64,000 nt of DNA, taken from NCBI GenBank assembly GCA_964611295.1, contig CAZSWV010000009.1, positions 10,287 through 74,286 on the forward strand, written 5' to 3'. Position numbers and translations under genes: made by a program. Below, piece after piece: positions 32,227 through 39,784 of the stretch (positions are counted from its first letter, which is position 1; each line of letters starts with the position of its first letter). The DNA is from B73-G16 sp964611295 (lineage in GTDB: Bacteria > Desulfobacterota > B13-G15). The notes under the pieces are model-generated. The model was not told the origin of the DNA. It searched no databases and worked only from the letters and a program-made list of their open reading frames with translations.

Positions 32227-33074
32227 CCTCCCCCTCCTCTTAAGAGCTCAAGGACTCGTTCGAGTTCCTCAAGGTTATTAAACTCTACCTCTATTTTCCC
32301 CTTTTGTCCCTTGAGCCTTATCCGGACCTTTAGGCCAAGAAGCGACTGGAATTCCTCCTGCAACTGTAAGAGGTCAGGGTCTAAAAGGACAGGGCCAAAA
32401 AAAGAGGTCCTTTTCCCCTTTTTTTCCTTTGAAGCAAGGCGCTCTGCCTCACGCACTGAGATCCCCTTCTCCACCATTAACCTTAGCAAAGACCTCTGTT
32501 GCTCCGGATCCTCTATCGAAAGCAAAACCCTAGCATGCCCCGCGCTGATCTGCCCCCTCCTCAGGGCCTCCTTAGCCTCAGGTGATAGTTTCAAAAGCCT
32601 CAAAGCGTTTGCCACTGTGGATCGATCTTTACCTACCTTTTGGGCTACCTCTTGTTGGGTGTAACCGAACTCCTCTATTAGGACCCTATAGGCCTCTGCC
32701 TCTTCTAAAGGGTTGAGGTCTTGACGCTGTAAGTTTTCCACCAAGGCCAGCTCCAAGGCCTCTTTGTCCGATACCTCCTTGACTATCACTGGGACCTTGT
32801 CGAGACCAGCCTCTATAGCTGCCCTCCATCGCCTCTCCCCTGCTATGATCTCATAGCCATCCCCCTTGGGCCTTACGAGGATGGGCTGAAGTACCCCTTT
32901 CTCCTTTATGGAGTCTATAAGCTCTTGCATGGCTTGGGGGTCCCATTCTTTTCGGGGCTGCAACGGATTCGGACGGAGTAAGGAAACCTCACAGAGGAAC
33001 TCCCCTGCGTCAAGGGGTCTTACGTCCCGCAAAAGGGCCTCCAGGCCTTTGCCCAACCCCCCTTTTTTAACCAC
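32223..33074 (-). CDS. parB: chromosome partitioning protein ParB
   Basis: 283 residues. It begins KKGGLGKGLEALL. The ParB/CTPase domain has LRPNPLQPRK and GERRWRAAIEAG (about 80-91). The HTH segment is YTQQEVAQKVGKDRSTVANAL, and a C-terminal dimerisation domain follows. It binds parS and forms a CTP-dependent clamp that ParA moves. The start overlaps the parA stop by eight bases. I saw no parS-like 16-mer (TGTTTCACGTGAAACA type) in the window. Confidence 0.95.
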   Translation of the reverse strand: MVKKGGLGKGLEALLRDVRPLDAGEFLCEVSLLRPNPLQPRKEWDPQAMQELIDSIKEKGVLQPILVRPKGDGYEIIAGERRWRAAIEAGLDKVPVIVKEVSDKEALELALVENLQRQDLNPLEEAEAYRVLIEEFGYTQQEVAQKVGKDRSTVANALRLLKLSPEAKEALRRGQISAGHARVLLSIEDPEQQRSLLRLMVEKGISVREAERLASKEKKGKRTSFFGPVLLDPDLLQLQEEFQSLLGLKVRIRLKGQKGKIEVEFNNLEELERVLELLRGGGG

Positions 33075-33834
33075 GGTTCCCCTCCACTATCTCCTTTGCC
33101 AGTTCCAGATAGCTATGGGCACCTGTGGAGTTCCTGTCATACAAAAGCACCGGTTTTCCAAAGCTCGGGGCCTCGCTCAGCCTTACATTACGGGGTATCA
33201 CGGTGTTGAAGACCTTTGACCCAAAGTACTCCCTTACCTGCTTGGCGATCTGACGGCAGAGGTTATTGCGTCCATCGTACATGGTCAAGAGTATCCCTTG
33301 TATTTGAAGTTTAGGGTTGTACCGTTCCTTCACTATCCTTATGGTCCTCAACAGCTGCGTCAGGCCTTCCATGGCGTAAAACTCACACTGAAGGGGTATG
33401 ATGACCGAATCTGCGGCAACAAGGGCATTGAGCGTCAATATCCCTAAAGAAGGTGGGCAGTCCACTATGACAAAATCGAACTTTTCCTTTTCCTCCAAAA
33501 GGACTTCCCTTAACTTCTTTTCCCTCAAGGGGACTTCAAGCAACTCCACCTCAGCCCCTATGAGGTGGATGTTGGAAGGCACAAGCCCAAGCCCTTCGAT
33601 CTCCGTCTTGAGGACTACATCCCTCAAGGTGCTTTGACCTATGATGACGTGGTAAAGGGTCTTTTCCAAACCTTCTTTTTCAAAACCAAAAGCGGTAGTG
33701 GCATTGCCCTGAGGGTCTGAGTCTATGAGCAAGACCTTCTTACCCCCAATAGCCAAAGAGGCCGAAAGGTTTACCGCCGTCGTGGTCTTGCCTACCCCAC
33801 CTTTCTGGTTGGCTACTGCGAAGACCTTGCCCAT
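33067..33834 (-). CDS. parA: chromosome partitioning ATPase ParA (Soj)
   Basis: 255 residues. Deviant Walker A NQKGGVGKTTTAVNL (about 9-23), LLIDSDPQGNAT, and Walker B VIVDCPPSLG. It is a DNA-binding ATPase that positions ParB-parS complexes. It follows rsmG after 39 bases with no terminator. The rsmG-parA-parB order is the common bacterial origin-proximal arrangement, though mnmG here lies about 6 kb away instead of directly upstream. Confidence 0.95.
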   Translation of the reverse strand: MGKVFAVANQKGGVGKTTTAVNLSASLAIGGKKVLLIDSDPQGNATTAFGFEKEGLEKTLYHVIIGQSTLRDVVLKTEIEGLGLVPSNIHLIGAEVELLEVPLREKKLREVLLEEKEKFDFVIVDCPPSLGILTLNALVAADSVIIPLQCEFYAMEGLTQLLRTIRIVKERYNPKLQIQGILLTMYDGRNNLCRQIAKQVREYFGSKVFNTVIPRNVRLSEAPSFGKPVLLYDRNSTGAHSYLELAKEIVEGNRG

Positions 33835-33873
33835 CCCTTATGTCCTTGAAGATACATCGCCCAAAAACCGCTA

Positions 33874-34542
33874 TCAAGCCTTGCTGAAGACCAAAAGGAC
33901 CCTCCTGCCCATGGAAAAGGGCAGTTGGTACTCAATGACCTTATTCAACCTGGCTTTGGTATGCCCTTGGCAAGGCCACTCCTTTTCCCAGTTTGGCCCC
34001 TTCATAGCTATCAAAACCCCCTTCTCGGAAACAAAGGGGAGACCAAGCGACAATAGCCCTTCCAGGGGACCCAGTGCGCGCGAAACCACCACACGGAAAT
34101 GCCCTCCCAGCTCGCCTTTTAAGTCCTCAGCCCTTCCGTGGACGACTTCCACCCCTTCTAGGCTGAGTAGCCGCACCATGTGCCTCAAAAAGGCCACTTT
34201 CTTGAAGGAAGCCTCAAGCAGGACAAGCCTTAAGTCCCTCCTGAAGACCTTCAGGGCCAACCCAGGAAAACCAGCCCCAGGGCCGATATCCAACACCTCC
34301 ACCCCTTCGGGTATAAGGGGCGACAGGGACAGGGAATCTAAAAAGTGCTTTACGGCTACTTCCTTTGGGGCCGTTATGGAGGTCAAGGACTTCTTTTGGT
34401 TCCACCTCAATAGCTCAAAGTAATAGGACTCATATGCCTCCAGTTGCTCTTCCCCAAGCTTGATACCAAGCTCCTCGGATCCTTCCTTCAGGGCCCTTAT
34501 GAAGTCTTCTTTACCTACCTCAGATCTTGAAGGCCTCTTCAA
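33874..34542 (-). CDS. rsmG: 16S rRNA (guanine527-N7)-methyltransferase
   Basis: Up to 222 residues. The SAM-binding block is LDIGPGAGFPGLALK (about 84-98), preceded by NLTSITAPKE-like sequence and KHFLDSLSL. It methylates G527 of 16S rRNA. The longest frame opens with a TTG at 34542 inside the upstream synthetase gene (23-base overlap) and no clear ribosome binding site is seen, so the start may depend on translational coupling or be slightly different. Confidence 0.9.
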   Translation of the reverse strand: MKRPSRSEVGKEDFIRALKEGSEELGIKLGEEQLEAYESYYFELLRWNQKKSLTSITAPKEVAVKHFLDSLSLSPLIPEGVEVLDIGPGAGFPGLALKVFRRDLRLVLLEASFKKVAFLRHMVRLLSLEGVEVVHGRAEDLKGELGGHFRVVVSRALGPLEGLLSLGLPFVSEKGVLIAMKGPNWEKEWPCQGHTKARLNKVIEYQLPFSMGRRVLLVFSKA

Positions 34543-36100
34543 TGCCTATATACTGTTTTCGCAATTTGGGCTTTTCGATCTTGCCAGTAGGATTGCGAGG
34601 GACCTGACCGAAGAAGACCTTCCTTGGCCTTTTGTACTTGGGCAAGGACTCGCAGAATTTGAAGACCTCCTCTTCAGTCATGGTCTCGCCAGGCTTAAGC
34701 TCTATCACTACTGCCACTACCTCCCCGAGCCTCTCGTCAGGGTAACCGATGGCAGCCACGTCCTTTATCTTGGGGTGTGTGTGGAGGAAGCTCTCCACCT
34801 CCACGGGGAAGACGTTTTCGCCTCCACATATGATTATGTCCTTTTTCCGGTCGACAAGCCATATGAACCCCTCTTCGTCCTGTCGGGCCATGTCGCCTGT
34901 ATAGAGCCAACCGTCACGCAATACCTCTCTGGTGGCTTCGGGGTTTTTGTAGTATTCCTTCATAACCCCATCACCCCTGACTATCAACTCGCCCACTTCT
35001 CCCTGCTTTACGGGCTCACCGGCTTCGTTCACGATCCTCACCTCCCAGTTAAAACCCGGAAGCCCTATAGCACCTACCTTGTGCTCGTTCTCCATACCTA
35101 GGTGCACACAACCAGGCCCTGTGGCCTCACTTAGGCCATAGTTGGTATCGTAAGCCATGTTGGGGAAGTATTCTTTCCAATGCCTTACAAGCGAAGGGGG
35201 TATGGGCTGTGCACCCATGTGCATCAAGCGCCACTGATGGAGCCTGTAACGGTCAAGCTTCAGTTCCCCGCTATCAAGCTTCATCAATATGTCGTTGGCC
35301 CAGGGGACAAGCAAAAAGACCACCGTAACGCCTTCTTCACTTACGGCCTCAAAGATCCATTCTGGGGACACACCCCTTAAGATAACGGCCCTTGCCCCCA
35401 CTATGAAGTTGCCAAACCAATGCATCTTGGCCCCTGTATGATAAAGGGGAGGTATCAAAAGGAAGTTGTCACGGTGGGTCTGCCTATGATGGACGTTTTC
35501 CGTTATGGCAGCACAGACCATGTTCCTATGGGTAAGCAATATGGGCTTGGGACGCCCTGTAGTCCCGGAGGTGAAATAAAGGCCACAAGGGTCCTCATAT
35601 GCGATCTCCACCGAGGGTTCTTTGGAAGGGGCATCCTCCACTAACCTCCAGAAGTCCAAGGCCCAAGTAGGCCTTTCACCTTTGCCCACATATACATAAT
35701 GGGAAACGGTAGGACATCGGTCCCTTATGGCCTCAAGCCTCTCAATGAACTCCGGACCAAAGACCACCACTTTGGGCTCAGCCACATCGATACAGTACTT
35801 TATGTCCTCACTTGTAAACCGGTAGTTCAAAGGCACGACCCATGCCCCTGTCCTTATGATCCCAAAGTAGGCCACGAGCCAGTCTATGGAGTTCATCATC
35901 AAATGCACCACCTTGTCGCCTTTGACCACCCCCAATTTCATCAAGGCGTTTGCAAAACGATTGGCCAACTCGTCAAAGGCCCTCCAGGTTATCTCCTTCC
36001 TCATCCCCTCAGAAGGGCTGCGCTCCACTAACGCTACTTCATCGGGGTACATCCTCGCATTTCTGGCTAACATCTCACCGATGTGAATGCATACCCCCAT
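34520..36100 (-). CDS. AMP-dependent acyl-CoA synthetase/ligase
   Basis: 526 residues from the ATG at 36100 (MGVCIHIGEML), which has AAGGAGG eight bases upstream. ANL-family motifs are YFTSGTTGRPKPILLTH (ATP/P-loop), NYGLSEATG, YTGDMARQDEEGF, DRKKDIIICGGENVFP and the catalytic lysine of GKIEKPKL near the end. It should activate a carboxylic acid via an acyl-AMP to the CoA thioester; the substrate cannot be told from sequence. It is a paralogue of the divergent gene at 36172 and leads the transcript into rsmG-parAB. Confidence 0.88.
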   Translation of the reverse strand: MGVCIHIGEMLARNARMYPDEVALVERSPSEGMRKEITWRAFDELANRFANALMKLGVVKGDKVVHLMMNSIDWLVAYFGIIRTGAWVVPLNYRFTSEDIKYCIDVAEPKVVVFGPEFIERLEAIRDRCPTVSHYVYVGKGERPTWALDFWRLVEDAPSKEPSVEIAYEDPCGLYFTSGTTGRPKPILLTHRNMVCAAITENVHHRQTHRDNFLLIPPLYHTGAKMHWFGNFIVGARAVILRGVSPEWIFEAVSEEGVTVVFLLVPWANDILMKLDSGELKLDRYRLHQWRLMHMGAQPIPPSLVRHWKEYFPNMAYDTNYGLSEATGPGCVHLGMENEHKVGAIGLPGFNWEVRIVNEAGEPVKQGEVGELIVRGDGVMKEYYKNPEATREVLRDGWLYTGDMARQDEEGFIWLVDRKKDIIICGGENVFPVEVESFLHTHPKIKDVAAIGYPDERLGEVVAVVIELKPGETMTEEEVFKFCESLPKYKRPRKVFFGQVPRNPTGKIEKPKLRKQYIGIEEAFKI

Positions 36101-36113
36101 CCCCTCCACCTCC

Positions 36114-36142
36114 TTGACAGCGTTTTGAAAATATGATACAAA
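36114..36142 (+). promoter_or_regulatory. promoter of the acyl-CoA synthetase at 36172
   Basis: A perfect TTGACA at 36114-36119, 17-base spacer, TACAAA at 36137-36142. Transcription would begin about 36149, just before an AAGGGGGG ribosome binding site. The -35 overlaps the ribosome binding site region of the minus-strand synthetase. Confidence 0.6.
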
Positions 36143-36151
36143 ATTTCAAAA
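36123..36151. promoter_or_regulatory. inverted repeat between two divergent acyl-CoA synthetase genes
   Basis: TTTTGAAA (36123-36130) and TTTCAAAA (36144-36151) form a perfect 8-bp inverted repeat with a 13-base spacer; the half-sites are 21 bases apart, two helical turns. It covers the -10 boxes of both promoters, so one dimeric repressor could control both genes. Confidence 0.5.
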
Positions 36152-36161
36152 AGTTAAACAA
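36133..36161 (-). promoter_or_regulatory. promoter of the acyl-CoA synthetase at 34520-36100
   Basis: TTGTTT (complement of 36156-36161), 17-base spacer, TATCAT (complement of 36133-36138; five of six). It overlaps the plus-strand promoter almost completely. Confidence 0.45.
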
Positions 36162-36171
36162 GGGGGGTTAA

Positions 36172-37779
36172 ATGGGGCAGATGGTAGGTAATTTTGCGAA
36201 GTTTTGTAGGCTTAATGCCAGTAAGTATCCTAACCGTGAATTTTTGATTGAGAGTTGGCCCTCTAAGGGGATAAGGCGAGTTCTTACGTGGAAGGACCTG
36301 GAGGAGCAGAGCAATAAGCTGGCAAATTTCCTCAAGAAGGAGTGTGGGGTTGGTCCAGGGGATATCGTCCTCCATCTCCTGATGAACAGCCTTGAGTGGT
36401 ATGTCTCCTATATGGCCGTGTTGAAGACAGGGGCAGCTGTTGCCCCTTTGAACTTCAGGTTTGCTTCCTCGGACATAAAGTATGCTGCAGATGTATCCAA
36501 GTGTAAGGTCTTCATCCTTGGCGATGGCTTCTTGCCAAAGGTGGAGCCGATCGTCAAGGAGATGCCTTATATAGAAAAGTACATCTGTGTAGGCGATAAC
36601 GTCCCTGAAGGGATGGTTTCGTATAAGGAGATCATGGAAAAGGGGGATCCTACTGAAGTCCTTGCGGAAGTCGATGACGATCAGATGGCTGAGCTGATGT
36701 TCACCTCTGGGACGACTGGTCCTCCAAAACCGGTTTGCCACACGCATAAGTCTTTGTTCTGGATCGCCATAGGGAATGCGCTTACTTATTCTTTGGGTCA
36801 TGAAAGTGTGTACATCGCTGCTCATCCCTTCTACCACAGTGGGAGCTTGTTTTTGTCTTTCCCGTGTTATGTGGCAGCTGGTAAGATCGTCATGCCCATG
36901 GAGTTACAGCCCAAGTCCCTGATAAAGACCCTTTCTGAGGAAAAGTGTACAAGGGGTTGGCTTACTGTTCCCACTTGGTCCGACCTTCTAAACGCCATAG
37001 AGGCCGGCGAGATCGACCCCAGGGAATATGACCTTTCGAGTTTGCGCAATATAGAGATCGGGGCCCAACCAGTACCCCAGGTCATATTTGAGAAAAGCAA
37101 GAGGATCTTCCCACACATAAAGATGGGCAACATTTACGGCATCACTGAAGGGGGAGGGGGTGGTCTCACGCACCTTTACGACGAAGACGTCTTCCGCAAG
37201 CCAGGCTCTATAGGTAAGGCCACTGCCTTCATGGAGGCTAAGGTCGTAAACGACAAGGGCGAAGAGGTACCACCCGGTGTAGTGGGTGAGCTCATCCTCA
37301 AAGGGCCGCGGCTCATGAAGGAATATGCCTTCAACCCTGAGATGACCCAGAAGACCATCGTTAACGGGTGGCTTTACACAGGGGATCTGGCCTATACGGA
37401 TGAAGAGGGATACATCTACTTTGCTGACCGTAAAAAGGACCTGATAATCCGAGGCGGGGAAAACATCTTCCCTGCTGAAATCGAGGACTTCTTGAGGCGT
37501 CACCCCAAGATCCAGGACGTGGCTGTATTGGGATACCCTCACCCGAGGTTGGTGGAGATCGTCATGGCGGTGATACAACCCAAGCCCGGTGAGACCCTCA
37601 CTGAGGAGGAAGTCCTTGAGTTCTGCAAAGAAGGGGGGCTTGCCAAGTTCAAATGGCCTGAAAAGATCGTCTTTGCAGAGGTCCCGAGGAACCCTGCTGG
37701 TAAGATCGACAAACCAAAGCTTAGGGAGATCTATGTAAAGCCCGCCCTTGAAGAACTCAAACAAAAGGGACTGCTATAA
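36172..37779 (+). CDS. AMP-dependent acyl-CoA synthetase/ligase
   Basis: 535 residues, same ANL family as its divergent neighbour but clearly not a recent copy. Motifs: LMFTSGTTGPPKPVCHTH, IYGITEGGG, YTGDLAYTDEEGY, DRKKDLIIRGGENIFP and C-terminal GKIDKPKL with the catalytic lysine. It makes acyl-CoA from an unknown acid, ATP and CoA. The unusual glycine run EGGGGGL follows the adenine-binding motif. A strong terminator follows ten bases after the stop. Confidence 0.88.
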   Translation: MGQMVGNFAKFCRLNASKYPNREFLIESWPSKGIRRVLTWKDLEEQSNKLANFLKKECGVGPGDIVLHLLMNSLEWYVSYMAVLKTGAAVAPLNFRFASSDIKYAADVSKCKVFILGDGFLPKVEPIVKEMPYIEKYICVGDNVPEGMVSYKEIMEKGDPTEVLAEVDDDQMAELMFTSGTTGPPKPVCHTHKSLFWIAIGNALTYSLGHESVYIAAHPFYHSGSLFLSFPCYVAAGKIVMPMELQPKSLIKTLSEEKCTRGWLTVPTWSDLLNAIEAGEIDPREYDLSSLRNIEIGAQPVPQVIFEKSKRIFPHIKMGNIYGITEGGGGGLTHLYDEDVFRKPGSIGKATAFMEAKVVNDKGEEVPPGVVGELILKGPRLMKEYAFNPEMTQKTIVNGWLYTGDLAYTDEEGYIYFADRKKDLIIRGGENIFPAEIEDFLRRHPKIQDVAVLGYPHPRLVEIVMAVIQPKPGETLTEEEVLEFCKEGGLAKFKWPEKIVFAEVPRNPAGKIDKPKLREIYVKPALEELKQKGLL

Positions 37780-37788
37780 AGGACCAAA

Positions 37789-37830
37789 GGGAGAAGGCTT
37801 GCCTAAGGCAGGCCTTCTCCCTTATCATTT
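37789..37830 (+). terminator. rho-independent terminator after the acyl-CoA synthetase
   Basis: A 15-bp hairpin: GGGAGAAGGC (37789-37798) and TGCC (37800-37803) pair with GGCA (37807-37810) and GCCTTCTCCC (37812-37821) around a TAA loop with one G-T pair. TTATCATTTT follows. The next gene starts only six bases later. Confidence 0.8.
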
Positions 37831-37836
37831 TCCCCG

Positions 37837-38565
37837 ATGTCAAAAACTTTTGCCTTAGCGTTTTCCCTTTTGTTGATGGGGTCTTTTGCCTGTGCACCGA
37901 GGGCCACAAAAGCTCCAGCTCCTGATCCTCAATCGCTTTACAGTAAGGCCGTTGAAGCCTTCAACTTGGGCCGTTATACAAAGGCAAAGGAGCTCTTTTC
38001 CAAGTTCGTGAGCTATTTCCCCGAAGAAAGGGAACTTGTAGCCTTGGCGGAATTGAGGATAGCCGACTGTGCCTTGATGCGGAAGGACTACCCTGAAGCT
38101 AGGGAAAGGTATTTGGAGTTCTTGAGGCGTTATCCTTTCCACCCTGATGTCCCTTATTGTGAATACCAGCTGGCTATGACCTATTTCCTCCAGGTCAAGT
38201 CCAAGGATAGGGACCAAGAGTCCACCCTGCGTGCCCTTGAGCGCTTTGAAGAACTCATCAGGAAGTACCCTGATAGCGTCTTTGCCGAAAGGGCTAAAGA
38301 GAAGGCGGCCTTCTGTAAAAGGCGCCTTGCCGAACACGAACTTTACGTAGGCCGCTACTACCTCCGGAAGAAAAAGTACCAAGCAGCTTTGAGGAGGTTT
38401 CTGGCTGCTTGGGGATACGAAGGATCAGGCAAAGAAGAAGAGGCCCTTTACCACATCGTACTCACCTATAAGAAGATGGGTGACGGCGAAAACGCTTCGA
38501 AATGGCTTGAAACCTTAAAGGACCGTTTCCCCAAAAGCAAGTACTTGAAGGAACTAGGAGCTTAA
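37837..38565 (+). CDS. bamD: BamD-like tetratricopeptide outer-membrane lipoprotein
   Basis: 242 residues. A lipoprotein signal peptide ends in the lipobox MGSFAC, giving lipidated Cys19. Several TPR-like repeats follow (SLYSKAVEAFNLGRYTKA, LRIADCALMRKDYPEA, ALRRFLAAWGYEG). BamD is the essential lipoprotein partner of BamA in outer-membrane protein assembly. The gene begins right behind a terminator, with no ribosome binding site (CATTTTCCCCG before the ATG) and no visible promoter. It could also be another TPR lipoprotein such as a CpoB-like factor. Confidence 0.75.
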   Translation: MSKTFALAFSLLLMGSFACAPRATKAPAPDPQSLYSKAVEAFNLGRYTKAKELFSKFVSYFPEERELVALAELRIADCALMRKDYPEARERYLEFLRRYPFHPDVPYCEYQLAMTYFLQVKSKDRDQESTLRALERFEELIRKYPDSVFAERAKEKAAFCKRRLAEHELYVGRYYLRKKKYQAALRRFLAAWGYEGSGKEEEALYHIVLTYKKMGDGENASKWLETLKDRFPKSKYLKELGA

Positions 38566-38572
38566 GGACAAT

Positions 38573-38647
38573 TGGAGCCGGCGGTGGGATTTGAACCCAC
38601 GACCTGCTGATTACGAATCAGCCGCTCTACCGCTGAGCTACGCCGGC
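38573..38647 (-). tRNA. tRNA-Thr (anticodon CGT)
   Basis: A 75-base cloverleaf. The acceptor arm GCCGGCG pairs with CGCCGGC, and the 3' end TCCA shows CCA is encoded. The D arm is GCTCAGCGGTAGAGC. The anticodon stem-loop is GCTGA-TTCGTAA-TCAGC with CGT, reading the ACG threonine codon. The T arm is GTGGGTTCAAATCCCAC. It lies convergent to the BamD-like gene, eight bases beyond its stop. Confidence 0.95.
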
Positions 38648-38656
38648 CCATGGTTG

Positions 38657-38685
38657 ACTTTAGAGGTCTTTGGAGGAGAAGTCAA
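38657..38685 (-). promoter_or_regulatory. promoter of tRNA-Thr
   Basis: TTGACT (complement of 38680-38685), 17-base spacer, TAAAGT (complement of 38657-38662). The transcript would start about three bases before the mature tRNA 5' end. Confidence 0.5.
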
Positions 38686-38789
38686 GGGGATCCCTTCTTG
38701 TGTCATTTCACTTCTTTGGCTATAGCTTAACGGCTAACCCCTTTAATCTTTCTTCCGGAAGATAGCTTAATGGTCTTTCAGTTAGGACC

Positions 38790-39749
38790 TTACTTGACCG
38801 TTAGGAGGTAAGCCAGATCTCCTCTTTCGGGATATTTTGCCCTTCCATAGCCTTTTAGGCTTTTTGACGCAAGGTAGTGTCCAAATCGTAGGCATTCTTC
38901 CATAGATCTACCTTTAAGGATCCCGGCCAGGACCCCTGCGTTGAAGACATCACCTGCCCCTGTGTTGTCCACTACTTCTACTTCTTCCTTTGGTTCAAGC
39001 TCGAGGACCTCCTTTTGGCAAAAGGCCATGGCCCCCTTTTTACCCTTTTTGACCACCACCCATTGGGGACCGAGGGATAGAAGTTCCCTAACCCCTTCTT
39101 TCAGTTCCTTTCCGGTCATCATCTGGAGCTCGTCTTCTGTGAGGAAGACGATCCAAGACCTTTCGACAAGTCCCCTTATGTCTTCAAGGCCCCTTTTGGC
39201 GTAGAGCTCACCGGGGTCAAGGCTGAGCTTAATAGGGGGAGGGAGCCTCCGTGCCACTTCAAGTTGGGCTTGAAGGGCCCTGTCTGCGGAAAAAGAACTC
39301 ATGTGGACGAACTTGAAGCGTTGAAGGAAGTCCATGTCTACATCTGCAAAGTCGAAAAGGTCGTTGGCATTGGGCTTCACCACAAGGGCGCGATCCCTCC
39401 TATGGTCCAAAACCACAAGACAAAGGCCTGTCTTGCCCAAACGCTTTACCCTTGAAAGGTCCACACCCTCCATCCCCTTAAGGACCTCCTCCCCTTCGGG
39501 GTCCTCACCCACTCTCCCCACAAAGGCCGTTTGGAACCCAAGCCTCTGAAGGGCAAAAACCGTGTTGGCGGCAGACCCCCCGGCACTTTTGGCGACGAGA
39601 CGTCCAAATCTTTCCAGCCTGTCCTTGAGTTCGTCAAAGACCACCTTCCCGGCTTCTTCCCTACCTCCTTTAAGGCCCAAGGACTCGAGGTCTCCTACTT
39701 CATAGAAGAGATCTAGGTTCAAGGCACCGATACCGATCACGTCCCCCAT
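38790..39749 (-). CDS. PfkB-family carbohydrate/nucleoside kinase
   Basis: 319 residues of the ribokinase fold. GGSAANTVFALQRLG (about 57-71) is the N-terminal PfkB signature and NTGAGDVFNAGVLAG (near 262) the C-terminal one, with the catalytic Asp in GAGD. It phosphorylates a sugar, nucleoside or similar alcohol; the substrate is not apparent. AAAGGAG lies seven bases before the ATG. It is divergent from mnmG over 35 bases. Confidence 0.88.
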   Translation of the reverse strand: MGDVIGIGALNLDLFYEVGDLESLGLKGGREEAGKVVFDELKDRLERFGRLVAKSAGGSAANTVFALQRLGFQTAFVGRVGEDPEGEEVLKGMEGVDLSRVKRLGKTGLCLVVLDHRRDRALVVKPNANDLFDFADVDMDFLQRFKFVHMSSFSADRALQAQLEVARRLPPPIKLSLDPGELYAKRGLEDIRGLVERSWIVFLTEDELQMMTGKELKEGVRELLSLGPQWVVVKKGKKGAMAFCQKEVLELEPKEEVEVVDNTGAGDVFNAGVLAGILKGRSMEECLRFGHYLASKSLKGYGRAKYPERGDLAYLLTVK

Positions 39750-39770
39750 TTCCCGTCTCCTTTGGCGTAT

Positions 39771-39776
39771 TATAAT
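39771..39776 (+). promoter_or_regulatory. -10 element of an mnmG promoter
   Basis: A perfect TATAAT within TATTATAAT. No good -35 is seen 16-18 bases upstream. The predicted start near 39783 is at most a few bases from the mnmG ATG (39785), suggesting a leaderless or almost leaderless transcript. The same palindromic bases give a -10-like box for the pfkB gene on the minus strand. Confidence 0.4.
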
Positions 39777-39784
39777 TCAGAAGG

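Noticed and set aside
32223..33834. Search for parS sites near parA-parB
   Set aside because: No 16-base palindrome of the TGTTTCACGTGAAACA type was found by eye; the CACGTG occurrences seen (for example near 4510 and 46831) lack the flanks.
38722..38770. Nine-base direct repeat ATAGCTTAA (38722-38730 and 38762-38770) around TCTTCCGGAAGA
   Set aside because: Too short and only two copies; lies upstream of the tRNA promoter but shows no link to a known element.
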